Under the pieces are notes generated by a model. That model was not told the DNA's origin and made no database searches. It saw only the letters and a program-made list of their open reading frames with translations. DNA of 64,000 bases, from positions 1 to 64,000 of the forward strand of contig DAOUBP010000113.1 in the NCBI GenBank assembly GCA_034432655.1, read 5' to 3'. Source of the DNA: DAOUBP01 sp034432655. GTDB taxonomy: Bacteria > Chloroflexota > Anaerolineae > CG2-30-64-16. Shown one piece after another: positions 35,198 to 44,029 of this stretch (position 1 is the stretch's first letter; each line of letters opens with the position of its first letter). The position numbers and the translations under genes are program-made.

Positions 35198-35311
35198 TGT
35201 CTGAAGATCGCTAAATCAATGACATTTCTTTCATACTGATCGCCGACATGAGATTGGTTGACCACGTCCAAATACAAATGCCGCACAACCTGGAGAAATG
35301 TCACACCCGGC

Positions 35312-35340
35312 TTGACTTCTCCTCCCACTTGTGCTATTCT
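35312..35340 (+). promoter_or_regulatory. Promoter of the TPP-riboswitch operon
   Basis: TTGACT, a 17-nt spacer and TATTCT, about 65 nt upstream of the TPP aptamer. Confidence 0.7.
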
Positions 35341-35404
35341 CAAGTCGCATTCAATTCTAGATAGCCATGACACCGCTTCGCAGATCAACGCTGAGGAGCG
35401 GTGC

Positions 35405-35548
35405 CTGCAGGGGGAGCCAGGTGAGCCTGGCTGAGAGGTTGGCCGTGTCCGACGGGATACCATGCCGACGACCCCTTGAACCTGACGGGTAATGCCGGCG
35501 GAGGGATGCAGAAAGAAAGCGCAGCGACCCTTCCGGGTCGCTTTTTTT
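35405..35548 (+). promoter_or_regulatory. TPP riboswitch (THI element) with terminator
   Basis: The aptamer spans 35405-35511. P1 is CTGCA/TGCAG. GGGGAGCCAGG and GCTGAGAGG form the pyrimidine-sensing side. ACCCCTTGAACCTGACGGGTAATGCCGGCGGAGGGA is the conserved THI box, cited here by its two halves CCTTGAACCTGACGGG and TAATGCCGGCGGAGGGA. The terminator GCGACCC-TTCC-GGGTCGC with seven T (35524-35548) follows at once. TPP binding should end transcription before the thiamine genes. Confidence 0.96.
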
Positions 35549-35570
35549 GTATGTATGTGGAGCTGCAGCC

Positions 35571-36269
35571 ATGCGAGTCTTCATCGTCGCGGGCAGCCCG
35601 AGCGCACGAATGCCTTATCACCTTGTGCCACAGGCTGAGGATCTGGTCATTGCGGCCGACCGCGGCGCGCAGCATGCCTTGTCGTGGGGCTGGCCTGTTC
35701 ATATGCTGATCGGTGACCTTGACTCCCTCCCGGAAGCAGTAACGGCCTCATTACAAGCAGCTGGCACACAAACCCTGACGGCCCCACGGGAGAAGGACGA
35801 AACAGACCTGGAGCTGGCTTTGAGCCAGGCGCTGACAGTTACACCGCAAGAGATCATCCTGTGTGGCGCGCTGGGCGGCCGCACCGATCACCTGCTGGCG
35901 AACGTCTTGTTGCTGACGCGACCTGATCTGGTGGCGATCAGGCTGGTCCTGGCCGATGGGCCCGAGACTGTATATCTGTTGCGCAGCACCGACGACAAAA
36001 CTGCCCAATTGTGGCTGGCCGGAGCTCCCGGCGACCTGGTTTCGTTATTGCCCTGGGGGAGCGACGCGGAGGGGATCTGCACCGAGGGGCTTTACTATCC
36101 GTTACGGGACGAGACGTTGTTCTTGGGACAGGCGCGCGGCATCAGCAATGTCATGCTCGGGCCGTGCGCAACCGTGCGATTGCGATACGGCGCTTTGTTA
36201 GTCATCCATATTGCTTTGCCAGCGGAATCCTCTGTGGAGACTGATGCAGTGTCGGGAGGTGCAATATGA
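35571..36269 (+). CDS. thiN: Thiamine pyrophosphokinase
   Basis: A 232-residue enzyme that transfers pyrophosphate from ATP to thiamine to give TPP. Family motifs are AADRGAQHAL, the metal-binding IGDLDSLP, the acidic KDETDLELAL, and GALGGRTDHLLANVLLL. The C-terminal beta-sandwich ends with the substrate segment GISNVM. GGAG lies eight bases before ATG 35571. It is first after the TPP riboswitch and its stop overlaps the next gene's start (ATGA). A thiamine kinase beside an importer points to salvage of external thiamine. Confidence 0.93.
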   Translation: MRVFIVAGSPSARMPYHLVPQAEDLVIAADRGAQHALSWGWPVHMLIGDLDSLPEAVTASLQAAGTQTLTAPREKDETDLELALSQALTVTPQEIILCGALGGRTDHLLANVLLLTRPDLVAIRLVLADGPETVYLLRSTDDKTAQLWLAGAPGDLVSLLPWGSDAEGICTEGLYYPLRDETLFLGQARGISNVMLGPCATVRLRYGALLVIHIALPAESSVETDAVSGGAI

Positions 36270-37390
36270 AGCGTTACTATTTGATCCTGATCAGTTTGTT
36301 GTTGACGGTTCTGCTGGCCGGCTGCGTCACACCGCCGCCGGCTCCCACGCCAGCCCCCGCACCGACCAGCACACCGCCGCCACCAACCGCAGCGCCGACG
36401 ACGTCGGCCGCCAGAACCGTGACCATCATGTCACACGACAGCTTCAGTGTCAGCGAGGAGGTCGTGGCGACTTTTCAGGCTGTCTGCGGTTGCAAGGTGC
36501 AGTTCCTCAAATCGGGCGATACGGGCCTGGCACTGAATAAGGCAATCCTGAGCAAGGCCAATCCATTGGCGGATGTATTCTACGGGGTGGACAACACTTT
36601 CTTGAGCCGTGCGCTGGCGGCGGATATCTTTGAGCCCTATGCGTCCCCCGCGCTGGCCGGCATCCCGGATGAGTTGAAGCTCGATCCCAGCAACCGCCTG
36701 TTGCCGGTGGATTACGGCTACGTGACCCTCAACTACGACAAGGAATACTTCGCCGACAACCAGATCCCACTGCCCAAATCGCTGCGCGATCTCACTGATC
36801 CTGCCTACAAGGGGCTCTTGGTGGTGGAGAACCCCGCCACCTCCTCGCCGGGGCTGGCCTTCCTGCTGACTACGATAGCTGTCTTCGGCGAGACGGGGAG
36901 TTACACCTACCTGGACTTCTGGCGCGCGCTGCGGGCCAACGACGTGCTGGTAACCGACGGCTGGGAGGACGCCTACTACGGCCAGTTCAGCGGCGGTAGC
37001 GGCGAGGGCGACCGTCCGTTGGTGGTCAGTTATGCCACCAGCCCGGCCGCCGAGGTCTTCTTCGCCGACCCACAACCGTCCACATCGCCGACCGGCAACC
37101 TGCTGTTCCCCGGCGGCAGCTTCAAACAGATCGAGTTCGTGGGCATCTTGAAGGGCGCGCGGGAGCCCGAACTGGCCCGGCAATGGGTGGACTTCATGTT
37201 GGGCGACACCTTCCAGGCCGACATCCCCCTGCAGATGTGGGTCTATCCCGCCCGCAGCAATACGCCGCTGCCGGAGGTCTTCCAGCGCTTCGCCGAGGTG
37301 CCGGCCGAACCCGCCACCCTGACACCGGCCCAAATCGAAGCTAACCGGGAGCGCTGGCTGCAGGCGTGGACGGATGTGGTTTTGCGGTAG
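36266..37390 (+). CDS. thiB: Thiamine-type ABC transporter substrate-binding lipoprotein
   Basis: A 374-residue lipoprotein with lipobox LLAGC (Cys20), a Pro/Thr-rich tether to about residue 50, and an extracytoplasmic binding domain of the ThiB/TbpA type. Recognisable parts are VTIMSHDSFSVSEEVVATFQ, ADVFYGVDNTFLSRAL, LLPVDYGYVTLNYD and the DGWEDAYYGQFSGG ligand-contact region. Iron-binding relatives share the fold, but the TPP riboswitch and thiN upstream make thiamine the likely ligand. Confidence 0.88.
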   Translation: MKRYYLILISLLLTVLLAGCVTPPPAPTPAPAPTSTPPPPTAAPTTSAARTVTIMSHDSFSVSEEVVATFQAVCGCKVQFLKSGDTGLALNKAILSKANPLADVFYGVDNTFLSRALAADIFEPYASPALAGIPDELKLDPSNRLLPVDYGYVTLNYDKEYFADNQIPLPKSLRDLTDPAYKGLLVVENPATSSPGLAFLLTTIAVFGETGSYTYLDFWRALRANDVLVTDGWEDAYYGQFSGGSGEGDRPLVVSYATSPAAEVFFADPQPSTSPTGNLLFPGGSFKQIEFVGILKGAREPELARQWVDFMLGDTFQADIPLQMWVYPARSNTPLPEVFQRFAEVPAEPATLTPAQIEANRERWLQAWTDVVLR

Positions 37391-37471
37391 GCTTCTTGGT
37401 CGTGGCGACTCGAATCGCCCGGGCTGTGTCTGACGGCTTACGAAGCCTTCCCTGAAAACGCCAGGGGTGGT

Positions 37472-37529
37472 CTCACACAAAGACGCTAAGAAAATTACAT
37501 ATCTTTGTGCTCTTGTGTCTTTGTGTGAG
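37472..37529. repeat. Palindromic repeat between thiB and thiP
   Basis: CTCACACAAAGAC and GTCTTTGTGTGAG are perfect 13-bp inverted ends around ATCTTTGTGCTC-type units. It lies in the 184-nt gap between two operon genes. Confidence 0.75.
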
Positions 37530-37574
37530 GTTTTCATCCGCCGCGGTGCCGCGCGCGGCACGAGGAACTGCCCT

Positions 37575-39239
37575 GTGAACCGACGCACGTTGCTCCGAGG
37601 GTTACTTTATCTGCCGCCGCTGGCCTTCCTGGGGGTTTTCTTTTTCTATCCCCTGGCAGCCGTGGTGGTCAAAAGCTTCGCGCCTGAAGGCCAGCTGAAC
37701 CTGGCCCCCATCACCAGCCTGTGGCGGGAGCCATACTTCGGCCGCGCCTTATGGTTTACCACCTGGCAGGCCACCGCTTCTACTGCGCTGACCCTGGCCT
37801 TGGGGTTACCGGCCGCCTTTGTCTTCGCCAGATACAGCTTTCCGGGCAAGACCTTGCTGCGGGCCTTGACCACCATCCCGTTTGTGATGCCGGCTATGGT
37901 GGTCGCAGCGGCTTTCACCGCGCTGCTGGGGCCACGCGGTCTGGTCAACACCCAATTGATGACGTGGTTGGGCCTCGACCGCCCTCCCGTCCGGCTGCAA
38001 CAAACCATCTGGCTGATCTTACTGGCCCATACCTTCTATAACACCACCGTGATCGTGCGGATCGTCGGCAGCTTCTGGTCGAACCTCGATCCACGGCTAT
38101 CGGAGGCCGCGCGCGTCTTGGGCGGCGGCCGGCTGCGCGTATTTTGGGAGATCACGTTGCCGCTGCTGCTGCCAGCCATTGCAGCGGCTGCGCTGCTGGT
38201 GTTTCTCTTCTGCTTCACCAGCTTTGGGGTCATCCTGGTGCTGGGCGGGCCGCGTTTCGCCACGCTGGAGGTGGAAATCTACCGCCAGGCGGTCACCTTG
38301 TTCCGGCTGCCGGAGGCAGCCGCTATCAGCCTGGCGCAGATGGCTTTCACATTCATCGTCATGGCCATCTACACCCGAGTTCAGGCACACGCGGCGCTGC
38401 CGTTGAACCTGCGGCCGGCTGCCTCGACAGCGGTGCTGCCGAATACCGTCAGCCGGATCGCCTTGGTGGCGGCCACCGCCCTCGGGCTGTTGATCTTCCT
38501 GGTTGCACCCCTGGCAGCGCTGGCAGCGCGTTCCCTGGCTCCGGAGAACCCATGGCGCTATTACACCGAGCTGTTCATCAACCGCACAGGTTCGATCTTC
38601 TTTGTGCCGCCCGGACTGGCCATCCGCAACAGCCTTATGTTTGCGGCCTTGACCACAGGCATGGCCCTGCTTCTGGGAACTCTGACCGCCGCCATGCTGG
38701 CGCGCGCGCGGGGCTGGTTCGGCCGCCTGTTGGACCCGGTGGTGCTGCTGCCGCTGGGCACCTCGGCGGTGACCCTGGGCTTCGGCTATTTGCTGGCGTT
38801 GGGTCAGCCGCCGCTGAACCTGCGCGCCGCGCCGGTCCTGGTGCCAATCGCACATACGCTGGTGGCTTTCCCTTTTGTGGTGCGCACCTTGTTGCCCGTC
38901 TTGCGCGGGATCAACCCGGACTGGCGCGCAGCAGCAGCAGTGCTGGGCGCTGATCCATGGCAGGTCTGGCGCGAAGTCGAGCTGCCCATTATCGGCCGGG
39001 CGCTCATCGTGAGCGCCGTCTTCGCGTTCACAGTGAGCATGGGTGAGTTCGGCGCTACCTTGCTGGTTGCGCGGCCCGAGTACCCCACCATGCCGTTGGT
39101 CATCTTCCGCCTGTTGGGGCAGCCAGGAGCGCTGAACTACGGCCAGGCCCTGGCCATGAGCACGCTGCTGATGCTGGTGTGCACCGCCGGCTTCCTGCTG
39201 ATCGAACGGTTCAGGGCGGGCGGCATCGGGGAGTTTTAG
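37575..39239 (+). CDS. thiP: Thiamine-type ABC transporter permease (two fused domains)
   Basis: A 554-residue membrane protein with about twelve transmembrane helices, formed by two tandem BPD-type permease domains. Each carries an EAA loop that contacts the ATPase: LSEAARVLGGGRLRVFWEI in the first half and AAAAVLGADPWQVWREVEL in the second. This double-length layout is typical of ThiP and of iron permeases such as FbpB. I start at GTG 37575, with GAGG nine bases upstream; the open frame extends upstream through a repeat. The context (TPP riboswitch, thiN, thiB) supports thiamine. Confidence 0.88.
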   Translation: MNRRTLLRGLLYLPPLAFLGVFFFYPLAAVVVKSFAPEGQLNLAPITSLWREPYFGRALWFTTWQATASTALTLALGLPAAFVFARYSFPGKTLLRALTTIPFVMPAMVVAAAFTALLGPRGLVNTQLMTWLGLDRPPVRLQQTIWLILLAHTFYNTTVIVRIVGSFWSNLDPRLSEAARVLGGGRLRVFWEITLPLLLPAIAAAALLVFLFCFTSFGVILVLGGPRFATLEVEIYRQAVTLFRLPEAAAISLAQMAFTFIVMAIYTRVQAHAALPLNLRPAASTAVLPNTVSRIALVAATALGLLIFLVAPLAALAARSLAPENPWRYYTELFINRTGSIFFVPPGLAIRNSLMFAALTTGMALLLGTLTAAMLARARGWFGRLLDPVVLLPLGTSAVTLGFGYLLALGQPPLNLRAAPVLVPIAHTLVAFPFVVRTLLPVLRGINPDWRAAAAVLGADPWQVWREVELPIIGRALIVSAVFAFTVSMGEFGATLLVARPEYPTMPLVIFRLLGQPGALNYGQALAMSTLLMLVCTAGFLLIERFRAGGIGEF

Positions 39240-39279
39240 GCGCGCCAGGTTCGGCCACTGCGTCATCTCTAAGGAGCCG

Positions 39280-40386
39280 ATGTTGCTGGAAGTAATACAC
39301 GTCTCGAAATCCTATCCCGGCCTGCCCGTGTTGAAGGAGGCCAGCTTTGTGGTGCGAGAGGGGGAGATCGTCTCCCTGCTCGGCCCCAGCGGTTGCGGCA
39401 AGACGACCTTGCTCCGCATTATCGCCGGCCTGGAAAGCCCGGATACCGGGACGATCCGGCTGAACGGCGAAGACCTCTCCGCCGTCCCGGCCCATCGCCG
39501 CAATTTCGGCCTCATGTTTCAAGACTACGCGCTCTTTCCGCACAAAGACGTGGCGGCCAACATCGCGTTCGGGTTACGCATGCAGCGACGACCGCAGGCC
39601 GAGATCGCCCAACGGGTGCAAGAGATGTTGGCCCTGGTCGCCCTGAGCGGCTATGAGCGGCGCCGCGTGATCGAGCTTTCGGGCGGCGAGCAGCAACGGG
39701 TGGCGCTGGCGCGCAGCCTGGCGCCCCGGCCGCGGCTGCTCATGCTGGACGAACCGCTCGGCGCGCTGGACCGTGCCTTGCGAGAGCAATTGATGAACGA
39801 ACTGCGGGCCATCCTGAAACGCGTTGGTGTCACCGCGCTCTATGTGACGCACGACCAGGAAGAAGCATTTGCTATAGCCGACCGGGTGCTGATCATGCGC
39901 GCCCGACCGGAACATGGGGAAGGAGGTTGGATCGAACAAGAAGGCACACCGGCAGAGGTCTACCGCCATCCCGCCACCCGTTACGTGGCACAATTCCTGG
40001 GTTTCAAAAACCTCCTCTCGGGCAAGGTCGTGCCGCCCCCGGCCAACACCGACACACCGTCTGGCGGGGCCTGGGTCCAGACCCCACTGGGGATGCTACA
40101 GGTCGCAGATATCGCCCAGCCGTTCCCCAGCGGCCAGGAAGCCATCGTGCTCATCCGGCCGGAGGCGGCCGATATAAGGCCGGCCGGCACCCACGGCCAA
40201 AACATCATCGCCGGCCGGCTGATCGAGGCATCCTTCCGCGGCAGCTATTACCTGATTCGCACAGAACACGCCGCTGGCCTGCACCTCACCTGCGAGGCCT
40301 CGGCGACTGACGCCGACCTGCCCGCTGAAGGGGCGGCGCTGGCGCTGTGGCTCGACCCGCAGGCCATCACCCTGCTGCGCCCCTGA
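39280..40386 (+). CDS. thiQ: Thiamine-type ABC transporter ATP-binding protein
   Basis: A 368-residue ATPase subunit. Motifs: Walker A GPSGCGKTTLL, Q-loop in GLMFQDYALFPH, signature ELSGGEQQRVALARSLA, Walker B RLLMLDEPLGALD and the switch histidine in YVTHDQEEA. The last 120 residues form a TOBE-like regulatory domain, so the length is closer to PotA/FbpC than to the short E. coli ThiQ. It ends the operon and a small hairpin with a T-rich tail follows. Confidence 0.88.
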   Translation: MLLEVIHVSKSYPGLPVLKEASFVVREGEIVSLLGPSGCGKTTLLRIIAGLESPDTGTIRLNGEDLSAVPAHRRNFGLMFQDYALFPHKDVAANIAFGLRMQRRPQAEIAQRVQEMLALVALSGYERRRVIELSGGEQQRVALARSLAPRPRLLMLDEPLGALDRALREQLMNELRAILKRVGVTALYVTHDQEEAFAIADRVLIMRARPEHGEGGWIEQEGTPAEVYRHPATRYVAQFLGFKNLLSGKVVPPPANTDTPSGGAWVQTPLGMLQVADIAQPFPSGQEAIVLIRPEAADIRPAGTHGQNIIAGRLIEASFRGSYYLIRTEHAAGLHLTCEASATDADLPAEGAALALWLDPQAITLLRP

Positions 40387-40392
40387 CGCAGA

Positions 40393-40415
40393 AGGCCGAA
40401 CTTCTGTTCGGTTTC
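40393..40415 (+). terminator. Possible terminator of the thiamine operon
   Basis: CCGAAC-TTCT-GTTCGG followed by TTTCTT, six nucleotides after the thiQ stop. Confidence 0.55.
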
Positions 40416-40444
40416 TTGACATTTCCGGGCTTTTGACGTATCGT
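40416..40444 (+). promoter_or_regulatory. Promoter of ssb
   Basis: TTGACA, a 17-nt spacer and TATCGT, about 75 nt before the ssb ATG. The -10 box is imperfect. Confidence 0.6.
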
Positions 40445-40517
40445 ATGCACAGGGCTAGAGCCGTAGCCCGCGAGCACAATCGGTGGGTTCACGCCAAACA
40501 GAAAGAGGGATAGCATC

Positions 40518-40925
40518 ATGTATCAGCGGGTTATCATTGTCGGCAATGTCGGGCGGGACGCAGAAATGCGCTACACCCCTTCCGGAGTTCCGGTCACCAG
40601 CTTCAGCGTTGCGGTCAACCGGCGCTGGAACAGCGCTACCGGCGAGCAGCAGGAGAAGACCACCTGGTTCCGCGTGACGTGTTGGCGCAAGCTGGCCGAA
40701 ACGGCCGGCCAATATGTCAAAAAAGGCCAGCGGATCCTGGTTGAGGGCGAGGTGGAAGCACAGGCGTACATTGACCGGGAGGGCACGCCGCGCGGCACGC
40801 TAGAGCTGACCGCCAGCAATTTCAAGTTCCTGAGTGCCCGCGCCGAGGCCGGGGAAGGCCCGGGCGCAGGCGGGGGTGTCGGCGAGGAGGAGTTCCCCGT
40901 CCACGAGGACGAGATCCCCTTCTAA
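40518..40925 (+). CDS. ssb: Single-stranded DNA-binding protein
   Basis: A 135-residue SSB. Residues 1-108 form the OB fold (MYQRVIIVGNVGRDAEMRYT, SFSVAVNRRW, TTWFRVTCWRKLAE, KGQRILVEGEVE). A short Gly-rich linker leads to the acidic tip HEDEIPF, which recruits replication and repair partners. It is followed 25 nt later by a DUF3467 gene. Confidence 0.96.
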   Translation: MYQRVIIVGNVGRDAEMRYTPSGVPVTSFSVAVNRRWNSATGEQQEKTTWFRVTCWRKLAETAGQYVKKGQRILVEGEVEAQAYIDREGTPRGTLELTASNFKFLSARAEAGEGPGAGGGVGEEEFPVHEDEIPF

Positions 40926-40950
40926 AACAAACTGAACGAGGAGCGATCTC

Positions 40951-41262
40951 ATGGCCTCTGCCGCCCCGGCTCAAACCCAAATCAACATCGAGTTGCCCGG
41001 CGACCTGGAAGCGATCTACAGCAACTTCGCCATTATCAACCACTCGCCGTCCGAGATCGTGATAGATTTCGCCCGTCTGCTGCCCGGCATACCGAAAGCC
41101 AAAGTGCATGCGCGTATCGTTCTGACGCCGCTCAACGCCAAGCTGCTGCTTAAAGCCCTTCAGGACAATCTGGCCAAGTACGAGGAAAAGTTCGGGGAGG
41201 TGCGCATGCCCAGCGAGATGGGCTTCGAAACCACAGAGCGAAGCATCGGCTTCAAGCACTGA
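40951..41262 (+). CDS. DUF3467 family protein
   Basis: A 103-residue soluble protein of the DUF3467 family. Visible family features are an N-terminal beta stretch (QINIELPGDLEAIYSNFAII), the HSPSEIVIDFARLLPGIPKA centre, ARIVLTPLNAKLLLKALQDN and a final acidic helix (KYEEKFGEV). No catalytic residues stand out. GAGGAG precedes the ATG. It probably shares a transcript with ssb. Its function is not established. Confidence 0.88.
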   Translation: MASAAPAQTQINIELPGDLEAIYSNFAIINHSPSEIVIDFARLLPGIPKAKVHARIVLTPLNAKLLLKALQDNLAKYEEKFGEVRMPSEMGFETTERSIGFKH

Positions 41263-41274
41263 TCGTTTGAGACA

Positions 41275-41309
41275 AGAAACCGGGTTTCGCAACGAAACCC
41301 GGTTTCTTT
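41275..41309. terminator. Convergent terminator palindrome (second AAACCGGGTTTC copy)
   Basis: AGAAACCGGGTTTCG-CAA-CGAAACCCGGTTTCT is a perfect 15-bp stem between convergent DUF3467 and radC genes, with only short T-runs outside. The core is the same palindrome as at 11756-11787. Confidence 0.7.
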
Positions 41310-41319
41310 ACCATCGGGC

Positions 41320-42030
41320 TCAAAACCCCAGCCCGCGCTCCTTCAAACTCACCCAACGTGCCTGACAGATCACCAGGTGATCCAGCACGTCAATGCCGAG
41401 CAGCTTACCCGCCTCGACGATCTGGCGCGTCAGGTACACATCCTCGGGCGAAGGGGTAGGATCGCCGCTGGGATGGTTATGCGCCACGATGATGGCAGCC
41501 GCGTTAACCCGGATCGCCTCCCGAAAAAGCTCCGCAATGCGGGCCGTGGCCGTGTTCAGGGAACCGATGTAGACCGTGTGCACCTTCAGCACCTGGTTGC
41601 GGGTGTTCAGGATCACCACCCGCAGATGCTCTTGCTCCAGCGGCCCCATCTCCAGCATCAACAGGTTGGCGACCTCGGCCGGCGAACGCACCGTGATGCG
41701 GTCTTCAGGCGCCGCAGCCTGCAAGCGCCGCCCTAGCTCGAACGCGGCTTTGAGCTGGGTGGCCTTTGCCGGGCCCACCCCTTTGATGGCCACCAGCTCG
41801 CTGAACGGCGCCCGCGCCAGCCCTGCCAGCCCCTTGTAGGTGCTCAACAACCGTTGCGCCAGACGGATGACGTTTTCGTCACGGGTGCCTACGCGCAGGA
41901 TGATAGCCAGCAGCTCGGCGGTGCTCAACGCCAGAGGGCCGTAGTGCTCCAACCGCTCGCGCGGCCGTTCCCCTTCCGGCAGCTCTTTGATCGTGGGGTA
42001 ATACTCCACCGATGAAGCATCAGCCGACAT
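41320..42030 (-). CDS. radC: RadC family JAB-domain protein
   Basis: A 236-residue protein of the RadC/YeeS family. An N-terminal helix-hairpin-helix part (IKELPEGERPRERLEHYG, then LVAIKGVGPAKATQLKAAFELGRRL) precedes an MPN/JAB metalloprotease-like domain with a visible zinc site, AHNHPSGDPTPSPED. Despite the name, a direct role in repair is not established. ATG 42030 follows GGAGG; an in-frame extension upstream reaches into the next gene and is unlikely. Confidence 0.92.
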   Translation of the reverse strand: MSADASSVEYYPTIKELPEGERPRERLEHYGPLALSTAELLAIILRVGTRDENVIRLAQRLLSTYKGLAGLARAPFSELVAIKGVGPAKATQLKAAFELGRRLQAAAPEDRITVRSPAEVANLLMLEMGPLEQEHLRVVILNTRNQVLKVHTVYIGSLNTATARIAELFREAIRVNAAAIIVAHNHPSGDPTPSPEDVYLTRQIVEAGKLLGIDVLDHLVICQARWVSLKERGLGF

Positions 42031-42067
42031 AAGCACCTCCGCGCGGGCGAGCCGTCTCCGCCGGCCA

Positions 42068-42787
42068 TCACCTTTGTTTAGCCGCGGCAGCAGCGACCTC
42101 ATCAAAGAGGGTCTCCAGCGCTTTAAAATCCGCCGGCTTCAGCAGTTCCCCTTTGCCGGCGCCCCGCAACCATTTCTTCAATGCCTTGGGCTCCATCACC
42201 GGCACAACGGGATCGGTCACCTGCAGCTGGACGCGGGGATCAATAAAGACGATCACCGGTTGGACGATAACCGACGACTCCGGCAGCTTGCTCCGGATCC
42301 ATTCCTGCAGATGCGCCGCCTGGACGCGCGCCTCCTCGGTGGGATTGCCCAGCCCCTCCTGGGCAAAAAGCAACAGGAGACGGCGCAGGCTGAACCGGGT
42401 CTGCCAGGTAGCACCGTTTACCGAGACCACGCCGGTCTGGTCACGGGTGACGAAGGTGTAGACGCCGTTGGGGGTCAGCAGCACATAGGGCACAGGGAGG
42501 GACCACACGTAGAAGTGATAGCGATCATCGAAGCCTTTCATCGCCTCCTCCAGCAGCTGATCTGGCCGCGGGGAGCGCCCCCAGCGGCGCAGGTTGTAGC
42601 TGCCGAACTGGGCCAGCAGGAAACCGATGATCAACGCGACCAGCGGCACCCACACCAGTTGGGGCTGGTTTTGCGTGGTAAAAGAGACGATCATGCCCAC
42701 CGCAAGGACGCCGATGCCGATCAGGCTGACGGTCATGCCCAGCCGGCCGCGGCGTCGGATCAAGTTCGTGTTGGCTGTTACGCGCAT
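42068..42787 (-). CDS. NERD-like membrane protein
   Basis: A 239-residue protein. Two hydrophobic helices (VSLIGIGVLAVGMIVSF, then VWVPLVALIIGFLLAQFGSY) are followed by a cytoplasmic domain of about 170 residues. YHFYVWSLPVPYVLLTPNGVY, then TWQTRFS and SSVIVQPVIVFIDPRVQLQV resemble the nuclease-related NERD fold, although a complete nuclease site is not evident to me. It lies between plsX and radC on one strand, 70 nt from plsX and 37 nt from radC. Confidence 0.65.
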   Translation of the reverse strand: MRVTANTNLIRRRGRLGMTVSLIGIGVLAVGMIVSFTTQNQPQLVWVPLVALIIGFLLAQFGSYNLRRWGRSPRPDQLLEEAMKGFDDRYHFYVWSLPVPYVLLTPNGVYTFVTRDQTGVVSVNGATWQTRFSLRRLLLLFAQEGLGNPTEEARVQAAHLQEWIRSKLPESSVIVQPVIVFIDPRVQLQVTDPVVPVMEPKALKKWLRGAGKGELLKPADFKALETLFDEVAAAAAKQR

Positions 42788-42857
42788 AAAACAGAAGATT
42801 CCTTTCCGAAAGATGCCTGGCGGCCCCGCTCCACGAAACCGCCGGATGAATTCAGCG

Positions 42858-43892
42858 CTACTGGCTGTCGGCCAGCGCCTGCCGGATGGCAGCCACGAGG
42901 TTTTGCTGAACACTCTTTTCGGCCATCCGGATCATGCTTTGAATGGCCCGCGTATCGCTGCGGCCGTGGCCGATGACCACCACCCCGTTCACCCCCAACA
43001 GCGGCGCGCCGCCGATCTCCCGCCAGTCCACGCGCTTTCTGAGGGCTGCCACCGTCGGATAGAGCAGCGCCAGGCCGGGCAAGGCCACGATGAGCCCCGG
43101 CACCATCAACGTCAAACCGACCTTGTTGCGAACCCCCGCCGTGAACTGATGTTTCAAAAACTTAACCAGGAAAGAGAGCAGCCCTTCGCTGAGCTTCACG
43201 ATCACGTTGCCGGTCAGCCCGTCGGTCACCACCACATTGGCCAGCCCCCGGCCGATGTCCTTGCCCTCCACGTTGCCGACAAAGTTCAGCTTGCTGGCCT
43301 TCAGCAACGGGTAAGTCTCACGGATCAACATGGAGCCCTTGTCTTCCTCTTCTCCGTTCGAGATAATGCCGACCTTCGGGCGGTCCAGGCCGAACATCAC
43401 GCGGGCATAAGCTTCCCCCATGTAGGCAAACTGCACCAGATACTCGGGTTTGCAATCGGCATTCGCGCCGATGTCAATAATCAGGCAGGGCACCGGCGCT
43501 GCCGGATAGATGCTGCCCAGCGCCGGACGCTCCACGCCGGGGATGCGGCCCAGGCCAAACAGCGCGGCGGCCATCACCGCGCCGGAGTTCCCCGCTGAGG
43601 CGAACGCCGCGGCCTGGCCCTCCTTCACCAGCCGCATACCGACCATCAGGGAGGAATCCTTCTTGGCTTTCACGGCCATGGTGTGTTCCTCCATGCGCAC
43701 TACTTCGGGCGCGTGCACCACCTCGATGGGAAGGCCGGACAGATCGCCGTGCCTGGCCAGCTCGCTTCGCACCTGGTCTTCAATCCCCACCAGGATAATC
43801 TCTGTGCCACGAGCGCGTGCCTCGGCGACCGCACCGGCCACGACGACGCCGGGCGCGTGATCGCCGCCCATGGCATCTACTACAATCTTCAT
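42858..43892 (-). CDS. plsX: Phosphate acyltransferase PlsX
   Basis: A 344-residue peripheral membrane enzyme that makes acyl-phosphate from acyl-ACP and phosphate for phospholipid synthesis. The family opening KIVVDAMGGDHAPGVVVAGA is intact, as are SAGNSGAVMAAALFGLGRI, IIDIGANADCKPEYLVQFA and SNGEEEDKGS. The C-terminal GAPLLGVNGVVVIGHGRS fits too. GAGGAGGAG precedes ATG 43892. The DegV-like gene upstream may act in the same acyl-phosphate supply. Confidence 0.96.
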   Translation of the reverse strand: MKIVVDAMGGDHAPGVVVAGAVAEARARGTEIILVGIEDQVRSELARHGDLSGLPIEVVHAPEVVRMEEHTMAVKAKKDSSLMVGMRLVKEGQAAAFASAGNSGAVMAAALFGLGRIPGVERPALGSIYPAAPVPCLIIDIGANADCKPEYLVQFAYMGEAYARVMFGLDRPKVGIISNGEEEDKGSMLIRETYPLLKASKLNFVGNVEGKDIGRGLANVVVTDGLTGNVIVKLSEGLLSFLVKFLKHQFTAGVRNKVGLTLMVPGLIVALPGLALLYPTVAALRKRVDWREIGGAPLLGVNGVVVIGHGRSDTRAIQSMIRMAEKSVQQNLVAAIRQALADSQ

Positions 43893-43955
43893 GGCTCCTC
43901 CTCGATGATAAAATCTCATAGGAAACGCAGATAGAACACGCACAATCGGAGCACG

Positions 43956-43992
43956 GCATCCTCAGATGCCGCCTGCTCGCATCTGAGGATGC
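43956..43992. repeat. Perfect 14-bp inverted repeat between degV and plsX
   Basis: GCATCCTCAGATGC and GCATCTGAGGATGC flank a 9-nt loop. No T-run follows on the minus strand, so it is not a plain terminator. Confidence 0.6.
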
Positions 43993-44029
43993 GAACTCTG
44001 CTATGTGTGATGTCTATCTGTTGTCTCCA

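Noticed and set aside
38097..39266. 389-codon minus-strand frame opposite thiP, and similar ones opposite thiB and cysNC
   Set aside because: GC-rich shadow frames with Gln/His/Arg-rich composition and no domains; the plus-strand genes have clear families.
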